From the NCBI RefSeq assembly GCF_002959895.1, contig NZ_PPDD01000002.1, positions 62,001 through 126,000 of the forward strand: a stretch of DNA of 64,000 nt, read 5' to 3'. Numbering within the stretch: the first letter of the stretch is position 1; each line of letters starts with the position of its first letter. A model generated the notes under the pieces. That model had not been told where the DNA came from. It saw nothing but the letters and a program-made list of their open reading frames with translations, and ran no database searches. The DNA is from Veillonella infantium (GTDB lineage Bacteria > Bacillota > Negativicutes > Veillonellales > Veillonellaceae). Below, piece after piece: positions 27,791-36,403 of the stretch. The position numbers and the translations under genes are program-made.

Positions 27791-28357
27791 CTATTTTGAA
27801 ACTTGATTAATTAATGCTTTACAGATATTAACAATACTATCTCGTTTCTTCATACTTAGGGCGCGAATACGATTATAGGCTTCCTCTTCTGATATAGAGT
27901 ACAGCTCCATCAATATACCGGTTCCTTTTTGAATGATTTTACGATCCTCTAATGATCGTTCTAATTCAGCCATTTTTTCGCGTAGCTCAGCATCACTATG
28001 ATAACGCCCTAATGCCATTTCTAAGGTTGGAACCAATTGTTCTTCACGAACAGGCTTAATTAAATATCCATATACGCCAGATTCTCTAGCCTTATTTATT
28101 AAATCCTGTTGACTATAACTTGTTAATAGAACTACAGGTGCTTCATGGTGAAAGCCAATTTGTCGTGCTGCTTCGATGCCATCTAATTCTGGCATTTTTA
28201 CATCCATTAGAACAATATCAGGTTTATATTCTTTGCAAAGCTTGATGGCTTCAACACCATTAGTCCCTTCTGCCACAACTTCATGACCACAGGATTCAAT
28301 AATATCGCGTAGATCCATACGTATAAGGGATTCATCATCCACTATTAAAACGCGCAT
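27791..28357 (-). CDS. ANTAR-domain response regulator
   Basis: Two-component output protein (188 residues). The receiver domain (1-115) has acidic pocket Asp7-Asp8, phospho-acceptor Asp52 (LMDVKMPE), Thr79 and Lys101. A coiled linker (about 120-140) leads to an ANTAR domain (about 125-183) with IIQKGTGILMELYSISEEEAYNRIRALSMKKR. ANTAR regulators such as EutV and AmiR bind paired hairpins in RNA and prevent termination. The gene starts at the base following the kinase stop codon, so the two form one signalling pair. No eut or amide-utilisation genes are in the window; its RNA targets are unknown. Confidence 0.9.
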   Translation of the reverse strand: MRVLIVDDESLIRMDLRDIIESCGHEVVAEGTNGVEAIKLCKEYKPDIVLMDVKMPELDGIEAARQIGFHHEAPVVLLTSYSQQDLINKARESGVYGYLIKPVREEQLVPTLEMALGRYHSDAELREKMAELERSLEDRKIIQKGTGILMELYSISEEEAYNRIRALSMKKRDSIVNICKALINQVSK

Positions 28358-29746
28358 TTACTTCTCCTTCTTCATATGTATTGTCACTAGAACACCGGCA
28401 TCAGTATTTTTAACAGATAGACGCCCTTTTAACTCATGGGTAACTAAATTATTAATGATAGTTAATCCTAAACGCTTATTCGAGTTAATAGAGAAATCTT
28501 GAGGTAACCCTTTTCCCGTATCAGAAAAATCTAATACAATATATTCCTCTAATTCCGAAACAGCTAGACGAATCTCCCCTGCTTTACCATCTAAACCATG
28601 TTCAAGGCTATTAGTAATTAATTCATTAGTTATGAGGGATACATAACTTGCCATATGAGAGGAAATCAATATATCTTCTCCACTATAGGTAAAGGTAACC
28701 TCTTGGTCTTGTCTGATCATACTCATGCGCAACAAACGACATAACTCGTCATAGATTGATCGGATACCAATATAATCCTCATCATAATGGGACACAATAT
28801 CGTGAACCAAAGCCATACTTTCAATACGATTGATTCCCTCTTGTAAGGCTTGTTTAACTTCTGGCAGGCTAGAACGTCTTGCTTCCATCCGTAGTAATCC
28901 CGCTACGGTTTGTAAATTGTTTTTTACACGGTGATGAACCTCTTTGATAATAGAATTCTTTACCAGCAATTCTTGTTGCTGCTTACTTTCACGGGTACAA
29001 TCGTGAAGCACGAGGAAACAACGTGTTTCATTGCGTCCCATAGCAATAGGAATCATATGCTGACGAATTACCATATCTTGATAGATTTCTTCACTAGTGT
29101 ATATCGTTCTATCATCCAACACTTGTTGTATGGCAGAAATTTTTAAGGTACTGCTATAAATTGATGACCCTACTAGTCGTCGATCAAATCCAAGCAAATC
29201 TACTAATTGTATAGCCGACTCATTACCATAGAGAATTCTATGAGAATCATCGAAGATGATTAAACCATCGAAATAAGAAATTGGCTCATACGATTGTATT
29301 TGCTCATCTGTAGCAGTTAACATGAGACGTTGCATCGTATCAGATAAGATATATTCTTGTTCGTATTGATTTTTTTTAATAGACGGAGATACTGTAAAAG
29401 CTATCCCCCCAATAATACGACCACCATTGTCGACAACAGGAAAAACATGTTGTCGTTGATCATGCTCTACCCCAATAAGAGGTTGACCATTTCCCATCAT
29501 AGAATGCCACGTATTATTTCCTTTTATTTGTCGAGTAATAACACCTTGCTCGCTCCGTTCAATGCATAGCATATCTGCACGTTGCTGCATATCACCTTGT
29601 GATTTTTCTAGAAGAGGCGTAAAAATCTGTATCCTTTGACGGGTCAATGACTCGCCAAAGGATATAAGTTTACTAATATGCTCAAGTAGTGAGGTTTGTA
29701 ATGGTCCTAATGATGTTGTATTTAAAATATCTTGACCGATATCCAC
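28358..29746 (-). CDS. Sensor histidine kinase, HisKA_2 (PdtaS/EutW-like)
   Basis: Soluble kinase (462 residues, no transmembrane segment) that pairs with the ANTAR regulator just downstream. Parts: an N-terminal sensor region (about 1-140), a PAS-like segment (about 155-255, starting YFDGLIIFDDSHRILYGN), the HisKA_2 phospho-His motif IKEVHHRVKNNLQT (about 268-281) and an HATPase domain with NELITNSLEHG and DTGKGLP. GTG at 29746 was chosen, with AGAGG seven bases upstream inside the tsaD end; an in-frame TTG at 29764 is less likely. The sensed signal is unknown; cytoplasmic or ligand-sensing roles are likely. Confidence 0.88.
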   Translation of the reverse strand: MDIGQDILNTTSLGPLQTSLLEHISKLISFGESLTRQRIQIFTPLLEKSQGDMQQRADMLCIERSEQGVITRQIKGNNTWHSMMGNGQPLIGVEHDQRQHVFPVVDNGGRIIGGIAFTVSPSIKKNQYEQEYILSDTMQRLMLTATDEQIQSYEPISYFDGLIIFDDSHRILYGNESAIQLVDLLGFDRRLVGSSIYSSTLKISAIQQVLDDRTIYTSEEIYQDMVIRQHMIPIAMGRNETRCFLVLHDCTRESKQQQELLVKNSIIKEVHHRVKNNLQTVAGLLRMEARRSSLPEVKQALQEGINRIESMALVHDIVSHYDEDYIGIRSIYDELCRLLRMSMIRQDQEVTFTYSGEDILISSHMASYVSLITNELITNSLEHGLDGKAGEIRLAVSELEEYIVLDFSDTGKGLPQDFSINSNKRLGLTIINNLVTHELKGRLSVKNTDAGVLVTIHMKKEK

Positions 29747-29748
29747 AA

Positions 29749-30780
29749 TTAATCCTCTTTCCAAGATACATGACCAATTTCAACACTTGGTTTTGCATTC
29801 AATGTTAAATCGCCAAATTTACCAGCTTTAGCCATATAATAGGCACGACAACCAATCATTGCAGCGTTATCGGTGGACAAAATTTTATGAGGCTTGTAAT
29901 AGGTAAAGCCTTCTTCCTTACACATAACCTCTAAGGCTTGTTGTAAGCCTTTATTAGCAGATACGCCTCCCGCAATGGTAATACGCGTTTCACCTAATGT
30001 ATGAGCTGCATCTTTCGTTTTTTCAACTAATACATCAACAATAGCCTTTTGGAAGGACGCGGCAACATCGGCTTGGTTAATAGGTTCATTCTTTTGTTGC
30101 TTGCTATTTAAATAGTTTAATACAGCAGACTTTAAACCACTAAAACTAAATTCAAAATTACCAGGCTCACTTAAAGCCTTTGGAAATTCAATCGCATCTG
30201 GATTACCTTCAAGGGCAAGTGCATCAATATGAGGGCCACCTGGGTAAGGGAAGCCCATAACACGAGCAATTTTATCAAAGGCTTCACCCGCTGCATCATC
30301 ACGAGTCTGACCAAGAATATCAAACTCTTCGTACCCTTTTACATGAACTAGCATTGTATGACCACCAGATACAACGAGGCTCAAAAATGGAGGTTCTAAT
30401 TCTGGATTAGCTAAGAAATTAGCAAAAATATGACCTTCCATATGGTGAACTGGTACCAAAGGAATGCCTGTAGCAAAGGATAATCCCTTTGCAGCAGCTA
30501 CACCAACCAATAATGCCCCTACGAGACCAGGACCATAGGTAACACCGATGTGGTCAATATCTTGTAACGTTACATTCGCATCGCGTAGCGCTTGATCTAT
30601 AACAGGTATAACTTGTTCTATATGGTGACGTGATGCGATTTCTGGCACAACGCCACCAAATTTTCTATGAATCGGCACTTGGCTAGAAATAACATTAGAT
30701 AAAACAGTGCGTCCATCCTTTAAGACAGAGGCTGATGTCTCATCACAGCTACTTTCCAAGGCTAATGTGTATATACTCAT
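29749..30780 (-). CDS. tsaD: tRNA N6-adenosine threonylcarbamoyltransferase TsaD
   Basis: Catalytic subunit for t6A37 modification of ANN-decoding tRNAs (343 residues). The ASKHA/Kae1 fold is marked by LALESSCDETSASV at the start, the metal-binding HHMEGH (about 112-117), GGHTMLV and the C-terminal TDNAAMIGCRAYYMA. It overlaps rimI by four bases. With tsaB and tsaE two genes upstream, this operon encodes three of the four bacterial t6A enzymes; tsaC is not in the window. Confidence 0.97.
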   Translation of the reverse strand: MSIYTLALESSCDETSASVLKDGRTVLSNVISSQVPIHRKFGGVVPEIASRHHIEQVIPVIDQALRDANVTLQDIDHIGVTYGPGLVGALLVGVAAAKGLSFATGIPLVPVHHMEGHIFANFLANPELEPPFLSLVVSGGHTMLVHVKGYEEFDILGQTRDDAAGEAFDKIARVMGFPYPGGPHIDALALEGNPDAIEFPKALSEPGNFEFSFSGLKSAVLNYLNSKQQKNEPINQADVAASFQKAIVDVLVEKTKDAAHTLGETRITIAGGVSANKGLQQALEVMCKEEGFTYYKPHKILSTDNAAMIGCRAYYMAKAGKFGDLTLNAKPSVEIGHVSWKED

Positions 30781-31226
30781 TCTATTTCCTCTGAAACGAG
30801 AGACATAATATAAGCATCCTCTTTTGGCTCTGAATAATAATCTTTGCGAATCCCTTTAACAGAAAACCCAAGATTTCTATACATTGATAAGGCAGGCAAA
30901 TTGGATATGCGTACCTCCAAGAAGATTTCGTACATACCTCTCTTGAAACATTCATCTATTAATTGTTTAGTAAGTTCTGAGCCATATCCCTTACCACGAG
31001 CAGAAGGAATAATGGCAATATTTGTTATTTGTCCTTCATCATATACGAGCCAAGCACCAGCATAACCAACAATATGATTGTCTTCGCAAATAACCATATA
31101 TAATTTATTATCTGCCCCTTCAAGTTCAGCAAGTACAGATTCTAAACTCCATGGAACAGAAAAGGACTGTTGTTCTATATCATAAATGACCTGGGCATCA
31201 TCGATGGCCGCTAACCGAATCTCCAT
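30777..31226 (-). CDS. rimI: Ribosomal protein S18-alanine N-acetyltransferase RimI
   Basis: GNAT acetyltransferase (149 residues). The acetyl-CoA loop reads IIPSARGKGYGSELT (about 73-87) and the C-terminal part RNLGFSVKGIRKDYY is typical of RimI. It touches tsaB (one-base overlap) and overlaps tsaD by four bases, the common tsaB-rimI-tsaD order. Confidence 0.93.
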   Translation of the reverse strand: MEIRLAAIDDAQVIYDIEQQSFSVPWSLESVLAELEGADNKLYMVICEDNHIVGYAGAWLVYDEGQITNIAIIPSARGKGYGSELTKQLIDECFKRGMYEIFLEVRISNLPALSMYRNLGFSVKGIRKDYYSEPKEDAYIMSLVSEEIE

Positions 31227-31984
31227 TATTCTGCTCCTGCCGCTTCAGTCACTATCACAGTAGGATTTTGGTTTAACATTTCAGGATTATCCTTATGTCG
31301 CTCCTCCCATAACACCTCTGCCTCAGAGCGACGAATATAGTAAGGAACCATATCCATTGGATCGCATATCTCTTCACGTTCTATCAATTCACGACCTGCT
31401 AATAGTAAGGAGCTTGCCTTCGGAATACGTTGTGAAATATCTAGGACAGTCAAATTAGTATCCCTTTCCTCTAAAAGCTTTTCAATTCGCTTGATACCAT
31501 CCCCTAAGAATAGGACCTCTTCCTTTGTTTCTCTAAATTTATCTAATAAATCACTAGCAGCAATAACAAATGGATCCTCTTTACATACCAGTTTGTTATT
31601 TTCATATCTATATAAACCAGCATATACATGCTTTTTCTGAGCATCAATAACAGTACAAATTGTACGATTTGTATATGAAACATTACGAGCTAAGCTGTCC
31701 ATTGTCATCACACCATACAATGGAATTTGTAAGGCATAAGCCATTGCTTTTGCAGTCCCCATGCCAATACGCAATCCAGTGAAAGAACCAGGCCCGATAC
31801 TAACGATAATACCTTTTAACTCATTCTTTTTTACTTGAGAGGCACGCAATAACATATCAATATGAGGTATTAGTTGCTCAGAATGAGTTAATCCAGCTTG
31901 GATAGTCAACTCACCAATAAGGTTATGTTCATCCATTAAAGCCACACTCGAAACGAGTGAGCTTGTCTCAATTCCTAACCACAT
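31226..31984 (-). CDS. tsaB: t6A biosynthesis protein TsaB
   Basis: ASKHA-fold partner of TsaD (252 residues). It begins WLGIETSSLVSSVALMD and has the family core IIVSIGPGSFTGLRIGMGTAKAMAYAL (about 60-86). It lacks the metal-binding histidines of TsaD, as expected for a non-catalytic partner. The start lies within the tsaE 3' end (17-base overlap). Confidence 0.94.
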   Translation of the reverse strand: MWLGIETSSLVSSVALMDEHNLIGELTIQAGLTHSEQLIPHIDMLLRASQVKKNELKGIIVSIGPGSFTGLRIGMGTAKAMAYALQIPLYGVMTMDSLARNVSYTNRTICTVIDAQKKHVYAGLYRYENNKLVCKEDPFVIAASDLLDKFRETKEEVLFLGDGIKRIEKLLEERDTNLTVLDISQRIPKASSLLLAGRELIEREEICDPMDMVPYYIRRSEAEVLWEERHKDNPEMLNQNPTVIVTEAAGAE

Positions 31985-32462
31985 ATGGGCCTCCTATTTC
32001 TACTAAATCACCCTCTGAAAGGTAATCACTACCTAATGTGATAGATCGACTTGTATCATCAATGCGCGTCAAATAAATCCATAATGTTTCATCTGGTAAT
32101 TCATCTGGGAATTTATCGGCCCATTCCACAATGGATACGCAATCCTCTGTATATTCGTAGAAGCCAATATTTTCAAGCTCGCTTATATCATCTAAACGAT
32201 ATACATCAAAATGATATAAATGTGTTCTATCCACATCATAAGTATTCATGATTGCAAAGGTAGGGCTTGTAATCTCCTCTGTAACTCCAAAGCCTTTCGC
32301 AATACCTTGGGATAGGTGCGTTTTTCCTGTCCCCAAATCACCAATTAAAGCAATACATAAAGGTTCTCCGCTTTGTTTGACCCATCTGCCTAATAACTGT
32401 CCAAATTGTTGTGTATCTTCTACTGTATGAGTTTCTAATTGAACATGTGCCTTATGATTCAT
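31968..32462 (-). CDS. tsaE: t6A biosynthesis ATPase TsaE
   Basis: P-loop ATPase needed for turnover of the TsaBD complex (164 residues). Walker A is GDLGTGKTHLSQG (about 41-53), followed by TSPTFAIMNTY and the conserved HFDVYRL and VEWADKF. ATG at 32462 overlaps the thiL end by 11 bases. The ribosome site (AAAGG) is about 13 bases away, so initiation may rely on coupling. Confidence 0.95.
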   Translation of the reverse strand: MNHKAHVQLETHTVEDTQQFGQLLGRWVKQSGEPLCIALIGDLGTGKTHLSQGIAKGFGVTEEITSPTFAIMNTYDVDRTHLYHFDVYRLDDISELENIGFYEYTEDCVSIVEWADKFPDELPDETLWIYLTRIDDTSRSITLGSDYLSEGDLVEIGGPYVVRN

Positions 32463-33432
32463 GAAAATGATTATATCCTTTCGCTTCTATGGTCTTAATC
32501 GTTTTATCCGGTGTTACCATCTGAACATGACATGGTCCAGATATAACTTCACCGATTATAGTAATGCCAGATAAATTCTCTAATTTAGGAATCAATGCTT
32601 TAGGAGCCGTGAATACTAGTTGAAAATCCTCACCACCATATAATGCATAATCCACTGGATTAGTCTGTAAATACTTAGCTAATTCATAAGTTTCTTCATG
32701 AAGTGGAACAGCTTTTTCCTCTATAACAATGGATACGTTACTAGCCGATGCAATTTCATTTAATTCACTACCAAGACCATCACTAATATCATTCATACTA
32801 TGAATTCCCAGTTGTCTCAATTGTTGACCTAATTCAATTTGTGGATCAGGTCGTTGATGACCAACCTTCGTCATAGCATAGCCATCTAAATTATAGGATA
32901 ACGCACCTAAACCTGTGGCAGCATAACCTACATAATTTGTAATACCCACAATATCGCCAACTTGCGCACCACTACGCATAATAGCAGTGCCAGTAGGAAC
33001 TTCTCCTATGATGGTAACAGTCCACACCATAGGTCCTTCTGTACGCACCGTATCTCCACCAAGTATATTGAGATGATATCTAGCACATTGAGCTTTAATG
33101 CCTCTATAGATTTCATCTAGAATAGCAGTATCAACATATTCAGGTGCCGCCACAGATAACACTATTTGTCGAGGAGTCCCCCCCATAGCAGCAATATCAC
33201 TTAAATTGGCTGTCATGAGACGATAGCCTACATCATAAGGTTTCATATAGCGAAAGCTAAAATGAACACCTTCCACCATCGTATCTGTACTAATTAGTTG
33301 ATCTGTTTCATTTGTAGCACGATACACTGCGCAATCATCACCAATCCCTGTAATTACAGTGCTCGGATCATGTATTGTATCATTTTGAATGTGGCTTATG
33401 AAATTAAATTCCCCTACCTCTTTTAATTGCAT
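32452..33432 (-). CDS. thiL: Thiamine-monophosphate kinase
   Basis: Phosphorylates thiamine monophosphate to the active cofactor (326 residues). PurM-like fold signatures: GIGDDCAVY (about 27-35), STDTMVEGVHF (about 47-57), NLSDIAAMGGTP (about 75-86) and SMNDISDGLGSELNEIA (about 212-228). ATG at 33432 follows AGGTGATGAG; the frame is open 45 bases further upstream but lacks a better site. It heads the thiL-tsaE-tsaB-rimI-tsaD-kinase-regulator run. Confidence 0.94.
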   Translation of the reverse strand: MQLKEVGEFNFISHIQNDTIHDPSTVITGIGDDCAVYRATNETDQLISTDTMVEGVHFSFRYMKPYDVGYRLMTANLSDIAAMGGTPRQIVLSVAAPEYVDTAILDEIYRGIKAQCARYHLNILGGDTVRTEGPMVWTVTIIGEVPTGTAIMRSGAQVGDIVGITNYVGYAATGLGALSYNLDGYAMTKVGHQRPDPQIELGQQLRQLGIHSMNDISDGLGSELNEIASASNVSIVIEEKAVPLHEETYELAKYLQTNPVDYALYGGEDFQLVFTAPKALIPKLENLSGITIIGEVISGPCHVQMVTPDKTIKTIEAKGYNHFHES

Positions 33433-33498
33433 CTCATCACCTGGCTTCCGATTAGTATACATATTGTATTGTAACATATATAAAAGACAACAACAAAA

Positions 33499-33532
33499 AT
33501 AGCAGATAGTTGATATATCAACTATCTGCTAT
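33499..33532 (-). terminator. 34-base perfect palindrome, terminator after the GerMN lipoprotein gene
   Basis: ATAGCAGATAGTTGATA and its exact complement with no free loop bases, followed on the minus strand by TTTTTG. It starts 18 bases after the stop codon. The hairpin and T run support termination before thiL. Confidence 0.8.
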
Positions 33533-33549
33533 CAATGAGCCTAATATAA

Positions 33550-34110
33550 TTATTTTTTAATTAGGTTTGTCATCCGTTTAACAGGATCTTTCGTATCAAA
33601 GGAACCTACAGTAAGAACCTTTTTACCATTATTAACGAAGAGAACGCCATTAATATTATCAAAGGATGTCAATGTATTTACAATGGCAGCCATTTGCAAT
33701 TTAACAGTTAAGTCCCCACCATTACCTTTTACGAAAGCGTCATTCACTTCTACAGAAGCAATACCGTCCTTTACAGTAACAGATGTGATTTGAATATCCT
33801 TAGAGAATACTGGATATTTTTGTGCTCTATCAGCTTTTAACATAGCTAGAAGAGCCGCTTTAGGCGTTACTTTATCCGCCTCCATCTCAACGGTTGATTG
33901 TGTTACCCCTGAGCCATCCTCTGTTGGAACAAAGAAGGCCATCTTAACCTTTTCTTGAGATACTTTCGTTGTTTCTGCATCCTTATTGACTTTCGTCTCT
34001 TGCACAGGTTCACTTTTACCTGTTGTAGGAGCTTGATTAGGTGTACAACCTGCTACAAATGCAAGCAAGCCTACACAGAGGATCGACAGAACTTGTTTAC
34101 GTAATTTCAT
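33550..34110 (-). CDS. GerMN-domain lipoprotein
   Basis: 186-residue predicted lipoprotein: signal peptide with lipobox LAFVAGC (Cys22), a Thr/Lys/Glu-rich linker (about 23-60), then a GerMN domain (about 60-180) including KVKMAFFVPTEDGSG and the NTLTSFDNINGVLFVNNGK segment. GerMN domains occur in the germination protein GerM and in other envelope proteins of non-sporulating bacteria. It begins three bases after the amidase gene, so a cell-wall role alongside that enzyme is likely; its exact activity is unknown. Confidence 0.85.
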   Translation of the reverse strand: MKLRKQVLSILCVGLLAFVAGCTPNQAPTTGKSEPVQETKVNKDAETTKVSQEKVKMAFFVPTEDGSGVTQSTVEMEADKVTPKAALLAMLKADRAQKYPVFSKDIQITSVTVKDGIASVEVNDAFVKGNGGDLTVKLQMAAIVNTLTSFDNINGVLFVNNGKKVLTVGSFDTKDPVKRMTNLIKK

Positions 34111-34113
34111 CGA

Positions 34114-35211
34114 TTAACCTCCAAAGTAACTAGCAATACCATTGGCAATGCGATTAGCAAAGTCTTCTTGTGTTTGAGGAGATTGCAATGCTCGTTCCTC
34201 ATTAGGATTGGAAATAAATCCAAGCTCTACAAGAACGGCAGGCATATTAGTATGTCTTAATACATACAAGTTGCCTTCTTGAATGCCACGGTCACCATTG
34301 AATCCTGGTACACTAGCAATTTGAGATTGTACCTTTTGTGCTAAACGGGCATCATTACCTGTTTTAGCATAGTAGTATGTTGCAATACCACCAACACTTG
34401 GATTGTTAAATGCGTTAATATGCACGCTGATGAGCGCATCAGAATTGCTACGGTTCGCTACATTAACACGAGCACCTAATTCATCAACACCACTTGCATT
34501 AGGACCATATACGTCTACGTCTGTAGTACGAGTCATAAGCACTTTAGCGCCACGATTTTCTAAGGCTTTTTTCAAGTACATGGAAATCGGTAGTGTAATA
34601 TTTTTCTCTTGTACACCATGAGGTCCAACGGCACCAGAGTCACTACCACCATGACCTGGGTCAATAGTAATTGTCTTGCCAGATAAACCACCGCTAATAG
34701 AATACTTGCCAGATCCTGTGGGCATATTTTTCGCAGGATGTGCAGAAGGAGATGGACGTTTGCCATAGTAAGCAGGTTTAGGTGCTACACCTTTTTTCTG
34801 TACATCTACAACGATGCGATACGGTTTCTTATTAATCGTATCTTTCTTTAGGGAAAATACCTTTACATCACTCGTATCGATAGATGAAGGTGTCTTGATT
34901 GTTACCTTCACATCTCTGCCGTCCTCTGTAAGTCTAGCAGAACTAGCTATGCTAGAGTCCATATTAATATTCTCTTTAGCAGTTTTTAACTTTGTGTTCT
35001 TTAAGGTAACAGTCGTCGTTTTCCCATCTTTGCTAATCGATGCAGATGCTTTCACAGGTGCTGATAAATCCATTACCATACGAACATATGGCACAGGTGC
35101 ATCAGTTCGTGTCACCCATCGAGCATCTTCAAGATTAGCTGCCTTTGCTTGAGTCAAGAATAGAGGTAAAGCCATCAAGACAGCAAGGCACATAAAAAAT
35201 AGTTTACGCAA
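34114..35211 (-). CDS. N-acetylmuramoyl-L-alanine amidase with AMIN domain
   Basis: Secreted peptidoglycan amidase, AmiC-like (365 residues). A signal peptide (about 1-24, ending TQAKA) precedes an AMIN wall-targeting domain (about 28-130), a linker (about 135-175) and an Amidase_3 domain (about 177-362). Zinc-site motifs are DPGHGGSDSGA, the Glu in EKNITLPIS and VHINAF; the catalytic Glu is in VELGFISNPNEE. TTG at 35211 was chosen, with GGAGTG six bases upstream; an in-frame GTG overlaps that site. It likely helps daughter-cell separation and is co-transcribed with the GerMN lipoprotein. Confidence 0.92.
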   Translation of the reverse strand: MRKLFFMCLAVLMALPLFLTQAKAANLEDARWVTRTDAPVPYVRMVMDLSAPVKASASISKDGKTTTVTLKNTKLKTAKENINMDSSIASSARLTEDGRDVKVTIKTPSSIDTSDVKVFSLKKDTINKKPYRIVVDVQKKGVAPKPAYYGKRPSPSAHPAKNMPTGSGKYSISGGLSGKTITIDPGHGGSDSGAVGPHGVQEKNITLPISMYLKKALENRGAKVLMTRTTDVDVYGPNASGVDELGARVNVANRSNSDALISVHINAFNNPSVGGIATYYYAKTGNDARLAQKVQSQIASVPGFNGDRGIQEGNLYVLRHTNMPAVLVELGFISNPNEERALQSPQTQEDFANRIANGIASYFGG

Positions 35212-35220
35212 TACATTCAC

Positions 35221-35307
35221 TCCAATCTAACTGACATACGTAGTGTCCAAACCATAGAGATGAGTCGATGATATCTTTGTGAATCAAAGTCTCATCGTTC
35301 CAATCTA
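35221..35307 (-). promoter_or_regulatory. Structured leader of the amidase gene
   Basis: A nested hairpin: outer arms GATGAG / CTCATC (35259-35264, 35291-35296), inner arms CTTTG / CAAAG (35275-35279, 35285-35289). The nonamer TAGATTGGA occurs twice on the minus strand, at 35307-35299 and at 35229-35221, the second being part of the ribosome site. It may influence translation of the amidase; no known riboswitch class was recognised. Nothing else was seen in 35308-35456. Confidence 0.35.
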
Positions 35308-35456
35308 TCCATAAACTAATGTTAGATTATAGATAGATTATTTCATACAAACATGAAGATTAGTATGCCGATTATACATATTACTATATAAAGTCTTTAT
35401 ACAGTAAACACAAAAATCAGTTGCTTAAAATTATTTTTTGTGCTATACAATCGATA

Positions 35457-36401
35457 CTAACGTTCAGTTGTAATTTGCCATTCATTCCCATCCGTACTAA
35501 TGTGAATACGTCCCATCGTATCTGTACGGTAAATGGCAATATTGTTCTCCTGCAAACGACGCAATGTTATATCGTGAGGATGACCATAACTATTATACAT
35601 GCCATTTGAAATTAATGCACTTTCTGGTTTAATAGATTTCAAAAAATCTTCAGAGCTACTTGTGCGAGAACCGTGATGTCCTACCTTAAGAACACGAGCA
35701 AACAGTCTAGAGTTCTGCTCTTTTATGAGTTTTTTCTCTTCTTGTAATTCTGCATCACCAGTAAAGAGCATAGAGAATTTACCAAAAATTAATTTACCTA
35801 CGATAGAGTTATTATTAAGATCTGGCGCCCCTTTTTTATCTGTTAAAGGTTCCGCCCATGGTGCATATACTAGAAATACAGCACCGTGACCAAAATCAAC
35901 TACATCTCCACTACGCAATGTGGAGCGTTGGATTTTATTTTTATCAATCCATTTCTCATAGGTTTTATACATATTATTATCAACAGAAATGCCATCATCA
36001 TACACATGTTCAATGGGCATAGCTTTCGCAATAGCATAGAAGCCACCCATATGATCAGCATGTGGATGTGTAATGATAATATTTTTTAACTTAGTAACAC
36101 CCATAGATTTTAGCTGAGCTACAATATTTTCACGATGCTCTATGTCACCTGTATCAATCATACTATATTCATCGCCAACCTTAAGCAGTATAGCATCCCC
36201 TTGACCGATATCTAACATATATACATCTAGCTTACCTTCAGGTGTAGTTGTCTTAGTATCAATAGAGTAAGCCCCATTAGCACTAGAGGTCGCCTGATTA
36301 GCAGCATTAGCTACATCTTTATTCGTACATCCTGCAATAGAAAAGATTGGAATACATAGCACTAATAAAAAAGCTATAAAGCGTTGTATTTTATTTGTCA
36401 T
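35457..36401 (-). CDS. ComEC-like metallo-beta-lactamase-fold lipoprotein
   Basis: 314-residue predicted lipoprotein (lipobox SIAGC, Cys25) carrying one metallo-beta-lactamase domain (about 55-310). Metal motifs are THPHADHMGG (about 110-119), FTGDAE (about 213-218) and KVGHHGSRTSS (about 238-248). The domain resembles the C-terminal hydrolase domain of ComEC, a DNA-uptake protein, but no ComEC channel region is present. Hydrolysis of nucleic acid or phosphodiester outside the membrane is plausible, not proven. It starts two bases after the NAD(P)HX repair gene. Confidence 0.85.
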   Translation of the reverse strand: MTNKIQRFIAFLLVLCIPIFSIAGCTNKDVANAANQATSSANGAYSIDTKTTTPEGKLDVYMLDIGQGDAILLKVGDEYSMIDTGDIEHRENIVAQLKSMGVTKLKNIIITHPHADHMGGFYAIAKAMPIEHVYDDGISVDNNMYKTYEKWIDKNKIQRSTLRSGDVVDFGHGAVFLVYAPWAEPLTDKKGAPDLNNNSIVGKLIFGKFSMLFTGDAELQEEKKLIKEQNSRLFARVLKVGHHGSRTSSSEDFLKSIKPESALISNGMYNSYGHPHDITLRRLQENNIAIYRTDTMGRIHISTDGNEWQITTER

Positions 36402-36403
36402 TC

